Positions 1-5,825 are shown, counted from the stretch's first letter. The stretch is DNA of 6,279 nt from TCS-49 sp964442515 (GCA_964442515.1 CAYUAC010000112.1:1-6279), one strand, 5' to 3'. Notes: generated by a model from the letters alone, not told the origin. Translations and numbers: made by a program.

Positions 1-323
1 ACTTTGGCGATCCTGCTTCCAGCGACGCGTACTACGAACCAAACAGTTACGGCGGGCCGGTAGAGGACCCAAGCTTTGTCGAACCCCCTTTCCCCGTAAA
101 CGGTGACGGCGACCGCTATGACCACAGAGAGGGCAATGATGATTTCAGCCAGCCGCGAGCGCTGTTTGAGCTGATGGATGAGGATCAAAAGCAGCAGCTT
201 TTTGGCAATATCGCCCGCCATATGGAAGGTATCCCGCGTGAAATCATCGACCGGCAGCTGGCCTTGTTTGAAAAGGTTCATCCCGATTACGCAGCCGGGG
301 TGAAAAAAGCGATAGAGGGATAA
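1..323 (+). CDS. katA: Catalase (KatA-type, haem), C-terminal part
   Basis: This is the 3' end of a gene that starts left of the window; 106 codons plus TAA remain, with the first complete codon at 3-5. The translation carries the conserved tail of monofunctional haem catalases: YYEPNSYGGPVEDP near its start, then RYDHREGNDDFSQPRALFELM, then the helical ending with MEGIPREIIDRQLALFEKVHP. This corresponds to the catalase-related domain after the beta-barrel. The haem-ligand tyrosine and active-site histidine lie upstream and cannot be checked. The enzyme dismutates hydrogen peroxide to water and oxygen in the cytoplasm or periplasm. The short tail with no extra flavodoxin-like domain indicates the small-subunit class. 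The next gene begins at the base after the stop, so the two are co-transcribed. Family assignment is secure; the symbol katA is by resemblance only. Confidence 0.95.
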   Translation, partial: FGDPASSDAYYEPNSYGGPVEDPSFVEPPFPVNGDGDRYDHREGNDDFSQPRALFELMDEDQKQQLFGNIARHMEGIPREIIDRQLALFEKVHPDYAAGVKKAIEG

Positions 324-806
324 ATGGATCACCTCTCACACAAAGAAGAGCAGCGCTATATCCAGCTGCAGGAGATGGCGCTTGATTTTGCAAGGCAGGG
401 AGAAGTCCCTACCCTTGCAAGCATGATAAAAGCGGGGCTGCCTGTAAACACCAAAGACCCCAAAGGCAACTCGCTGCTGATGCTTGCGTGTTACAACGGC
501 AACTTAGAATGCGCCAAGATGCTTATCGCACACGGAGCTGATGTAGATGAGAGCAACGACCACGGCCACTCGATCCTGGCCGGGGCGTCTTTTAAAGGGT
601 ATCTGAATATCGTTAGAGTGCTGGTGGAAAACAAAGCCGTCATTGAAAAACACCCGATGAAAAACCCGGTTATCTTTGCCTCAATGTTTGGCAGAAAAGA
701 GGTCGTAGACTATCTGCAAAGTATTGATCAAAAGCCGCCAGCTTTAAAAGATAAACTCTTACAAAATTTTTCGCGCTTTATCGCTTTATTTCAAAGCCGC
801 CGCTAA
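324..806 (+). CDS. Ankyrin-repeat protein, catalase partner (AnkB-like)
   Basis: A 160-residue protein made almost wholly of ankyrin repeats: an N-terminal helix (about residues 5-25), then repeats at about 16-43, 48-76 (GNSLLMLACYNGN...LIAHGADVD), 81-108 (GHSILAGASFKGY...LVENKAVIE) and a degenerate one at 113-132. A basic tail (FQSRR) follows. There is no signal peptide or membrane segment, so it should be cytoplasmic unless exported by other means. The ATG directly abuts the catalase TAA, and GAGGG inside the last catalase codons provides the ribosome-binding site, so the two are probably translationally coupled. Ankyrin genes next to catalase genes are known; in Pseudomonas aeruginosa AnkB is needed for full KatB activity. 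A role in catalase assembly or stability is inferred from this context. The last 29 bp overlap the convergent acylphosphatase gene. Confidence 0.9.
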   Translation: MDHLSHKEEQRYIQLQEMALDFARQGEVPTLASMIKAGLPVNTKDPKGNSLLMLACYNGNLECAKMLIAHGADVDESNDHGHSILAGASFKGYLNIVRVLVENKAVIEKHPMKNPVIFASMFGRKEVVDYLQSIDQKPPALKDKLLQNFSRFIALFQSRR

Positions 807-1050
807 AAAGCTCCCGGACTTCTTGACGCGTAACACTGCTGACACGGCTGAGTTTTGATCCTTTACGCAAAATGGCTTCAAACTCTTGACACTCACGCTC
901 ATCCGCGCAGCTGACACCCGCTTCCACGCTGCCATCAGGCAGATTTTGCACATATCCGCTAAAGCCTTTTTCTTGGGCGGCTTCCTGGATGCTTGCTCGG
1001 TAAAATACGCCCTGAACCCGTCCCTGAACTCTGTATTTGTAACTTTTCAT
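778..1050 (-). CDS. acyP: Acylphosphatase
   Basis: A 90-residue protein, the normal length for acylphosphatase, which hydrolyses the carboxyl-phosphate bond of acyl phosphates in the cytosol. The family signature is clear: GRVQGVFYR (residues 10-18, with catalytic Arg18 in the phosphate-binding loop) and GYVQNLPDGSVE (32-43, with catalytic Asn36). It ends in the usual GGFEIKR. The residue before Asn36 is Gln, where Arg is common. ATG at 1050 was chosen because the family begins just before the first beta strand. An in-frame ATG at 1119, one base after the preceding gene's stop, would add 23 non-family residues and has no Shine-Dalgarno. No strong Shine-Dalgarno precedes 1050 either; a TGGTACAAT extended -10-like sequence lies just upstream, so a separate short or leaderless transcript is possible. 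It is the last gene of the - strand run, and its stop lies inside the ankyrin gene. Confidence 0.93.
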   Translation of the reverse strand: MKSYKYRVQGRVQGVFYRASIQEAAQEKGFSGYVQNLPDGSVEAGVSCADERECQEFEAILRKGSKLSRVSSVTRQEVRELFSGGFEIKR

Positions 1051-1120
1051 AATCTGTATTGTACCAAATGAATTGACACTATCTTTCCTGCTTTTGTGTA
1101 AATACCTCATTTTGCACATT

Positions 1121-1600
1121 TTACGCGTAGGCGCCTATGTAGATAGAGGTGCCAAACTGCATGATGCGGTCATACAGGTCAAACTCTTTTTTGGTGGTTC
1201 TGCAAAGGGTCATGCCTTCCTGCGCCCAGCCGATCACTTCGGTCAGCTTTTTTGAGGGCTGCACAAACTGCCAGCGCCCCACAGTAACCACCTGTCTGGC
1301 AAAATCAGCGCGGTTTTGCTGCAGGGAAAGGTGAGAGACAAGCCCGTAACGAGAAAGCGTACGAAGGCGGATCATGCCTTTGAGGTTGGTGCATCGGTTG
1401 TAAGCTTCAAGCAGCTTGCGCGCTGCGTTTTGCACCTTTTTGTGATCATGCCCCGTTCTTGCCTGCAAAACCGCCTTGCGGATAACGACGACACCGTCGA
1501 TTTGTTCGTGGATACCCATAGACCGCAGGTTTTCATCACTGGTGCCATGTTTCATATGCAACTGACGCAGCAAAACACAGTCTGGCATTAAAGCTATCAT
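1121..1600 (-). CDS. Conserved-looking hypothetical protein, 159 aa
   Basis: I do not recognise this protein. The chosen ATG (1600) has AAGG seven bases upstream; a GTG at 1630 would add ten residues with poorer support. The product is soluble, rich in Arg, Lys and Gln, and shows no signal peptide or membrane segment. Visible segments are an N-terminal stretch with MPDCVLLRQLHMKHG, a mid region with HDHKKVQNAARKLLEAYNRC that looks helical, and a C-terminal part with WAQEGMTLCRTTKKEFDLYDRIMQFG. There is no response-regulator receiver pattern (no acidic pocket or conserved Lys arrangement) and no obvious DNA-binding helix-turn-helix. It follows the histidine kinase by 49 bp and precedes the acylphosphatase by 70 bp on the same strand, so it may be part of the same transcript. 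Function is unknown. The reading frame is open for 510 bp, which supports a real gene. Confidence 0.6.
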   Translation of the reverse strand: MIALMPDCVLLRQLHMKHGTSDENLRSMGIHEQIDGVVVIRKAVLQARTGHDHKKVQNAARKLLEAYNRCTNLKGMIRLRTLSRYGLVSHLSLQQNRADFARQVVTVGRWQFVQPSKKLTEVIGWAQEGMTLCRTTKKEFDLYDRIMQFGTSIYIGAYA

Positions 1601-1649
1601 CGTCCAACCTTGTTTGTTATCTTCATGCACTTATCATAGCATAGATTTA

Positions 1650-3477
1650 CTAATCTTTTTCTTGTTCGTCGGCTTCTTGTCTTGCCTTTTGCAGACAAAT
1701 CGTAAACTGCGCACCCTCATTGAGATTTTTGGCCTCAATTGTACCTTTCATGTTTCGCTCAACAATCGTTTTGGACATGTACAACCCGATCCCGGTGCCC
1801 TGTCCCTGATCTTTTGTCGTAAAGTAAGGATCGTAAATCTTGTCTATAATCTCTTCGGGAATCTTTTTGCCGTTGTCTTTGACGGTAATGCAGGGAGGTT
1901 GGAGGTTGATTTCAATCATGCCAGTGGCGCACCCTTTTTCCAAAATAGCATCTTTGGCGTTTGCGATAAGATTCAGGATGACTTGTTCTAACTCGCTTTG
2001 CACACCCCGGACGGTGAAATCTTTTCCGCTGACCTGCNNNNNNNNNNGTTTTGACGCCAAAGAGAGTTTTGGTTTTGTCTGTTTTGAAAAAGTTTCGAAA
2101 ATCATCGATGGTTTTACTCATGTAGTTAATCAAAGTCGTGTTTTTTTCAATAAAACGGTCGATAAAATTTTTGTCGAGCATACCGTCTTCATAATCGTCA
2201 TCCAGATTCTGGATATTGATACTGAGCGCATTCAACGGTTGTCTCCACTGGTGCGCGATCGCACCGATCATTTCCCCCATAGCCGCCATTCGCGACTGCT
2301 GCTGCAGGAGTTGATCTTTTTGACGAAGCTGCTGCAGCTGCTCGCTGACTTTTTTCTGCAGGGAAAACTCCAGGTTTTTACGCACGGTTATATCAGCCTG
2401 AGACCCCACCATACGAAGCGGCCTGCCCTTTTTGTCAAACCTGGCTTTCCCTCTGGCTAAAATCCATACCCACCAACCCTCTTTATGGCGCATGCGAAAC
2501 TCGGGAGCAAACTCTTTGTCTTTTTGCTTCAGGTAATCATCAAGCTGTTTTAAAACACTCTCTTTATCTTCGGCGTGGATTTTGGATTTCCATGCCTGAA
2601 TACTGTTTTCAAACTCATCGGGAGCATACCCCAGAATCTGTTTGAACCGGGGTGAAAAATAAACGCAATCATTGACGATATCCCAATCCCACAACCCGTC
2701 GTTGCTGCCCTCCACCGCAAGCAGAAATCGGTCGCGTTCCTTTTGTAGCTGGGCTTTTGACGTTTTGACCGTTTTGACCATGTTTTGTATCGATTCACTC
2801 AGAACCCTCATCTCTTTGGATGCATCAGAAGTACTGACATGTTTGGGAATAGCGTTTTTATCCGTATCCTTAATCTGGCTTATCAATGTCTGCAGCGGCT
2901 CAATCAGTTTGAAGCGTATCAACATAAAAAGCAGGCTTATCATTACTGCCGTCATAATAAGCGCTGCGCCGATATGCCTGATCAAAAGCGTGCTCAGGTA
3001 CATATTCAACTCTTCATCGGAGGCGTAAACGCTGATTTTACCGAGCTCTTTGCCGTTACTGTTTTCAATAACCGCGCTTTTGCTAAAAGCGTAACTTTGC
3101 AGCCACGAACCGTGCACGGCTTGCTTATAAGGCACGATGTTACCTTTTTTGTCCCTTATCTCACCCACGACAAACTCATCTCCGGTGAGTTCTTGCATAT
3201 TGTAATCTTTTACGACAATAGCTGCGATATGGTTTCGCTGCATCAGTGAAATCAACAGGCGTTCGTATTCATTTACCGCATACGAAGAGATGAAGTAGTC
3301 CAAACTCTGCTGCAGTGACTCGCTGACGGTTTTAATATCCTGCTTGATATCAGTCAGGGCTCTTTTCTTGGCTTCCTGATAAGAATACATCGTATGCACC
3401 CCCATACTCAGGACCACTACGCCAAGAACAATAAGAACCAACTGGGAAAAAAGAGAGCGTTTGGATGAGTTGATCAC
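1650..3477 (-). CDS. Membrane sensor histidine kinase (periplasmic sensor-HAMP-PAS-HisKA-HATPase), interrupted by an assembly gap
   Basis: This gene encodes a membrane autokinase that would signal through a response regulator not seen in this window. The first 476 residues are continuous: TM1 at about 9-31, a periplasmic domain at about 33-163, TM2 at about 165-188, HAMP to about 240, a PAS domain at about 246-366 (DGLWDWDIVND to MVGSQADITVRK), a Gln-rich coiled coil at about 367-395, and a dimerisation domain with phospho-acceptor His409 in AIAHQWRQPLN. Ten Ns (2038-2047) then interrupt it. The frame after the gap gives the remaining 128 residues of the ATPase: N box (LNLIANAKDAI), degenerate G1 (KDNGKKIP), F box (YDPYFTTK) and G2 (GQGTGIGLYMSK). 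The two parts are in different frames as printed, but only because the N run is not the true missing length. It begins with GTG 9 bp after the binding-protein stop with a weak Shine-Dalgarno, which suggests coupling. The periplasmic domain probably reads the upstream binding protein. Confidence 0.93.
2038..2047. other. Assembly gap (10 N) inside the histidine kinase
   Basis: This is a run of ten Ns. Upstream coding sequence ends after two bases of a codon (AC), and downstream sequence resumes on the third base of a codon, so an intact gene requires the missing length to be a multiple of three; ten is not. By the usual spacing between the HisKA helix and the ATPase N box, roughly 20-30 residues (about 60-90 bp) are absent. 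The Ns are therefore a placeholder and not a measured length. The frameshift they create is an artefact. Confidence 0.9.
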
Positions 3478-3486
3478 AATCTTTTC

Positions 3487-4440
3487 TTACTCCAGTCCAA
3501 GCACGTTGCGTTTGATAACGGGCAGTTTTTGTTCTATATTTTTTTCCGAAATGGCCAAAATATCCATCTTGATCTGTTTTTTAACCTCTTTGCCGTGCAG
3601 ATGATCATCCATCACGCTGACGGCTTTTTCACCCATCAAAAAAGGCTGTTGCATCGCAGACCCTACAAGCGTGCCCCGGGGGATCATCTCTAGAAACTCC
3701 GGTTCGGCATCAAAACAGACAAGCAGTATCTCTTCACTCCTGCCAAGATTTTTCATCGCATCCAGCGCGGCCTTGTAACGGTGCGATCCCTGCAGCCAGA
3801 GCGCGCTCATGTCGGGGTTGTTTTTGATCAACGCTTTGGTATACTCATAGGTTTCTTGATAGGAAAAGTCCTCCTGCTGCTTCAGCCCGGCGGCTTTAAT
3901 CCCCGCTTCATCCAGGGCCTTCATGAAGCCTTCTGTCCTGGCTTTGCCGTTGGCGCGTTTTTGCGGGATGGCGATGATGCCCACGGTGCCTTCATCCTTG
4001 CCGGTTTCGCGCATTTTTTCTACTAACACCTTGCCGATTCCGTAAGCTCCCTGCTTATTATCCGAAGAGACAAAAGAGACATACTCGCCCCCGTCTGTTC
4101 CGATATCGGAGATAACTACGGGCACTCCCTCCTTTTGGGCCAGACGAAGAACTGTAACGGCCGAGGAGGAGTTGATGGGAGAAAGGATAATCCCGTCGGC
4201 ACCGTTTTTGATCGCTTTAACGGTGTTTTGCAACTCTTTTTTCAAACTGTTGTCCGCGCCGTGAACCGTGATCTCATAGCCAAGATCGCGGGCTTTTGAT
4301 TTGACGCCTTTGGCCATGATCTGCCAAAAAGGAATACTCATATCAGAAACCAGATATGCAAGCTTTTTTTGCGCAGCAGCCTGTGAGACAAGCCCGGTGG
4401 TTAAAACCAATAAAACGAATAATTTTGTAATCCCCTGCAT
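3487..4440 (-). CDS. Periplasmic substrate-binding protein, type 1 (RbsB/TorT-like), probably the ligand sensor for the adjacent kinase
   Basis: A 317-residue protein with a clear Sec signal peptide (MQGITK, hydrophobic FVLLVLTTGLV, cleavage near SQAAA-QKK) and no lipobox Cys, so it should be soluble in the periplasm. The mature part follows the ribose/galactose-binding protein fold: LAYLVSDMSIPFWQ with ligand-stacking aromatics, GADGIILSPINSSSAV, GVPVVISDI, FVSSDNKQGAYGIGK, KARTEGFMKAL, a hinge strand ILLVCFDAEPE and GTLVGSAMQQP. Several ribose contacts of RbsB are replaced (DIGT for DRQA, LQGS for AQND), so the ligand is probably not ribose. ATG at 4440 was preferred over GTG at 4449 because GGGGTG ends six bases before it. 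No ABC permease or ATPase lies nearby; the kinase begins 9 bp downstream. Known precedents such as TorT/TorS and LuxP/LuxQ suggest signalling and not transport. The ligand is unknown. Confidence 0.9.
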   Translation of the reverse strand: MQGITKLFVLLVLTTGLVSQAAAQKKLAYLVSDMSIPFWQIMAKGVKSKARDLGYEITVHGADNSLKKELQNTVKAIKNGADGIILSPINSSSAVTVLRLAQKEGVPVVISDIGTDGGEYVSFVSSDNKQGAYGIGKVLVEKMRETGKDEGTVGIIAIPQKRANGKARTEGFMKALDEAGIKAAGLKQQEDFSYQETYEYTKALIKNNPDMSALWLQGSHRYKAALDAMKNLGRSEEILLVCFDAEPEFLEMIPRGTLVGSAMQQPFLMGEKAVSVMDDHLHGKEVKKQIKMDILAISEKNIEQKLPVIKRNVLGLE

Positions 4441-4446
4441 TATTTT

Positions 4447-4452
4447 CACCCC
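4447..4452 (-). promoter_or_regulatory. Ribosome-binding site that decides the binding-protein start
   Basis: Read on the - strand this is GGGGTG, six bases before ATG at 4440. The competing GTG start at 4449 lies inside it and has no Shine-Dalgarno of its own. Confidence 0.55.
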
Positions 4453-4468
4453 GTCGTATTTTTTTTAG

Positions 4469-4474
4469 ATTGTA
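4469..4474 (-). promoter_or_regulatory. Candidate -10 element for the binding-protein/kinase operon
   Basis: TACAAT on the - strand lies about 28 bases before the ATG at 4440, inside an AT-rich stretch. No good -35 box is present at the usual distance; Campylobacterota housekeeping promoters often lack one. This is a weak prediction, made from position and sequence alone. Confidence 0.3.
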
Positions 4475-4544
4475 GTACGTTATTGCTTAAAATATGGATA
4501 ATTACGATAGTTAGCATACTGAGTCAACTCAAGTATAAAGTAGA

Positions 4545-4594
4545 TGGTGGAGTGTACCGGGATCGAACCGGTGACCTCGACGCTGCCAGCGTCA
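4545..4594 (-). tRNA. 3' fragment of tRNA-Ala(GGC); probable attachment site (attL/attR)
   Basis: On the - strand one reads the anticodon arm (TGACG-CTGGCAG-CGTCG, anticodon GGC), variable loop AGGTC, T arm ACCGG-TTCGATC-CCGGT, acceptor strand ACACTCC, discriminator A and encoded CCA (4545-4547). U70 in the acceptor strand would form the G3:U70 identity pair of alanine tRNAs. The D arm and the 5' acceptor strand are absent: the sequence right of 4594 is unrelated. This is a half gene and not a functional tRNA. Such 3' halves are left at one end of elements that integrate into tRNA genes, while the intact copy is rebuilt at the other end. The orientation places the element to the right. Confidence 0.85.
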
Positions 4595-4611
4595 ATAGAT
4601 AGATACTGAAT

Positions 4612-4631
4612 GCCCTGTTTTAGGGCTTTTT
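4612..4631 (+). terminator. Rho-independent terminator-like hairpin
   Basis: Stem GCCCT / AGGGC with loop GTTTT is followed by TTTTT. The T run is on the + strand only, so it would stop + strand transcription, yet no + strand gene precedes it here. It lies between the tRNA fragment and the first direct repeat. It may belong to the element's original attachment region or insulate the junction. Confidence 0.5.
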
Positions 4632-4690
4632 AGAATTACCGTGCCAACAAACGGACACAAATTTAGGCATATTTTGACACGGTGTGACAA
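4632..4690. repeat. 59-bp direct repeat, copy 1
   Basis: This is 57/59 identical to 5881-5939, with two changes in the centre (TTTAGG here, TATTGG there). Within it CCGTGCCA (4639-4646) and TGACACGG (4675-4682) form an imperfect inverted repeat with one mismatch. Short GTGYCAA-like words occur in both orientations, and ACACGGTGT is a small palindrome. This resembles a cluster of recombinase arm sites, but function is not known. It lies just after the end of the 74-aa gene. Confidence 0.92.
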
Positions 4691-4705
4691 AAGCATTTTG
4701 AAGAT

Positions 4706-4930
4706 TTATTTTGCCTGCCGGAGAACTTCGTCTTGCATCGCATCAATACGAGCGAGCATATCTTGATGGATGACATCTTCTTTTTCTAAAAGTTGTGCTC
4801 TTGCTTTTTTAAACTCTTCTGACTTTGTGTAGCGCTGAATTTTTTCATACTCTTTTGACTGTACAAACTGTTTGGCTTCTTGTAAGGTTTTGGCATCTAC
4901 ATTTTCTTGCAAATATTCATCTACAGTCAT
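4706..4930 (-). CDS. Small charged helical protein, 74 aa, coupled to the zeta-family kinase
   Basis: I do not recognise this protein. It is highly charged and almost certainly all-helical, with no Cys, no Gly and no membrane segment. An internal 12-residue repeat is visible: QSKEYEK at 24-30 and KSEEFKK at 36-42. Its ATG overlaps the TGA of the kinase gene (ATGA, 4930-4927), and a strong GGGAGG Shine-Dalgarno (4940-4935) lies in the last codons of the kinase. It is therefore translated with the kinase and likely works with it. Classical epsilon antitoxins precede zeta and form a three-helix bundle. This protein is downstream and not obviously related, so an antitoxin role is possible but inferred only from position. 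Repeat copy 1 follows 15 bp after its stop. Confidence 0.8.
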   Translation of the reverse strand: MTVDEYLQENVDAKTLQEAKQFVQSKEYEKIQRYTKSEEFKKARAQLLEKEDVIHQDMLARIDAMQDEVLRQAK

Positions 4931-5582
4931 TGTACCTCCCCGTGCAACCGATTAAAAAGTTCTTTTTCATCGATATTTTTGATTATTGTACCATATTCTC
5001 TGTCAAAGAGATGCAGCATTACGTCATTTTTAAAGGTGCCTTTTATAAAAAGTGCGGTTGTAAAAGAGTTTTTGAAAGTTCTCTGCACCGTCTCAAAAGA
5101 GACTTTGCGTTTTGTCACCTGCTCTCTTGCCCGGGCAAATTCATAACTGCTTTCAAGGCTGCGATAAAAGTAACAAATTTCGATGATATAGTTTTTATCA
5201 AGCAGTCTTTTGATGTTGTTTTGCGCGATCTGCTTTTGGGCAAAGTTGGTATCCAAAATAAAGGAATATCCTTTCTTTGATGCTCTGTCAAAAAGCCAGT
5301 TTACCCCTTTTGAGGCGGGCATTTGAAAATCTTTGGCATTTGTACCGTTGTATCCGACCGGGGCAAAAAACTCACGCACCGCATCGGTATCGATATGCAG
5401 CAGATACGGTTCTTTGGCTACCCTGTTGATAGCATATTCTGTCTTTCCTGCCCCACTCGCTCCGGCGGTAAAAATAGCAACTTTGTTTTGCGGTTTTTGC
5501 AGGTTGTCAAAATAACCCGATAAAAACTTTTTTTATTTGCTTTGAGATAATCAATTGCTTCTTTTTCTAAACGCATCAACAT
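4927..5582 (-). CDS. Zeta-toxin-family P-loop kinase, split by a one-base frameshift
   Basis: With one base restored the product is about 218 residues. It carries VAIFTAGASGAGKTEYAI with Walker A GASGAGKT (residues 41-48, coded at 5463-5440), HIDTDAVREFFAP with the acidic pair expected near the catalytic base, then KGYSFILDTNFAQ and a basic region RAREQVTKRKVSFETV. This order matches zeta/PezT kinases, which phosphorylate UDP-N-acetylglucosamine or related nucleotide sugars and block cell-wall synthesis. The N-terminus (ATG at 5582 or 5576, after AAGG) reads MLMRLEKEAIDYLKANKK, then runs into an A7 tract (T7 on +, 5528-5534). The kinase frame resumes in -1 and has TAA just before the tract; unshifted translation ends at TAG 5418. 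The GTG at 5379 would drop Walker A. Sequencing error, a decayed gene, or slippage could explain it. It overlaps the 74-aa gene by 4 bp. Confidence 0.85.
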
Positions 5583-5609
5583 CTTACCTTAAGTAACAAT
5601 CAGTATGAG

Positions 5610-5813
5610 CTATTTATTATCAGTTATAAAATACGGACAAAATTCATTTTTGTTAATATCACATGATACTGGACCCATTGACTCAGTGCCTGCTTTGGGG
5701 TGAATGCATTCTTCACTTATTGTTGGTTTTGATTTTACAAAATTACCATTGCGGTTGTGACTATGTATCTTTTTTTTAACACAATATTCACATTCTGGAT
5801 TTGTGTGTATCAT
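5610..5813 (-). CDS. Small cysteine-rich protein, 67 aa, possible metal binder
   Basis: I do not recognise this protein. Five cysteines stand out: Cys8 and Cys11 in ECEYC, Cys36 (EECIHP), Cys51 (VSCD) and Cys59 (FCPYF), with several His residues nearby. The CxxC pair with later single Cys suggests zinc or iron-sulfur binding in the cytoplasm; there is no signal peptide. The start is firm: AAGGAGT lies five bases before ATG at 5813. The kinase gene begins 27 bp after its stop on the same strand, so it is likely the first gene of the three-gene module between the direct repeats. It could be a regulator of the module or merely a passenger; the sequence does not decide this. Confidence 0.75.
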   Translation of the reverse strand: MIHTNPECEYCVKKKIHSHNRNGNFVKSKPTISEECIHPKAGTESMGPVSCDINKNEFCPYFITDNK

Positions 5814-5818
5814 AATTT

Positions 5819-5825
5819 ACTCCTT
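5819..5825 (-). promoter_or_regulatory. Strong ribosome-binding site of the 67-aa gene
   Basis: AAGGAGT on the - strand, five bases before the ATG at 5813. It fixes the start of an otherwise unrecognised small gene and is among the best Shine-Dalgarno matches in the window. Confidence 0.75.

Noticed and set aside
1069..1119. Longer acylphosphatase starting at ATG 1119
   Set aside because: The 23 extra residues match nothing in the family, and no Shine-Dalgarno precedes that ATG.
1316..1591. + strand open frame opposite the 159-aa gene
   Set aside because: It is shorter, has no Shine-Dalgarno, and is oriented against the run of - strand genes; it is probably a shadow.
1912..2037. Kinase frame read straight through the Ns (ending AGQRKRFHRPG and onward)
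   Set aside because: This is an out-of-frame artefact of the placeholder length; the other frame carries the ATPase boxes.
4441..4449. GTG 4449 as start of the binding protein
   Set aside because: The GGGGTG ribosome-binding site overlaps this codon and is spaced correctly for ATG 4440, which still leaves a full signal peptide.
4545..4610. Complete, functional tRNA-Ala
   Set aside because: No D arm and no strand complementary to the acceptor end is present to the right of 4594.
4632..4690. Integron attC site (59-base element), suggested by the length and the gene-cassette-like layout
   Set aside because: There are no proper RYYYAAC / GTTRRRY core sites at the two ends; TGCCAAC begins with T and its partner is absent in copy 1. 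The three enclosed genes also form one module and not single-gene cassettes.
4825..5280. 151-codon + strand open frame opposite the kinase and 74-aa genes
   Set aside because: It is antisense to recognisable zeta-family sequence, with no ribosome-binding site or family features.
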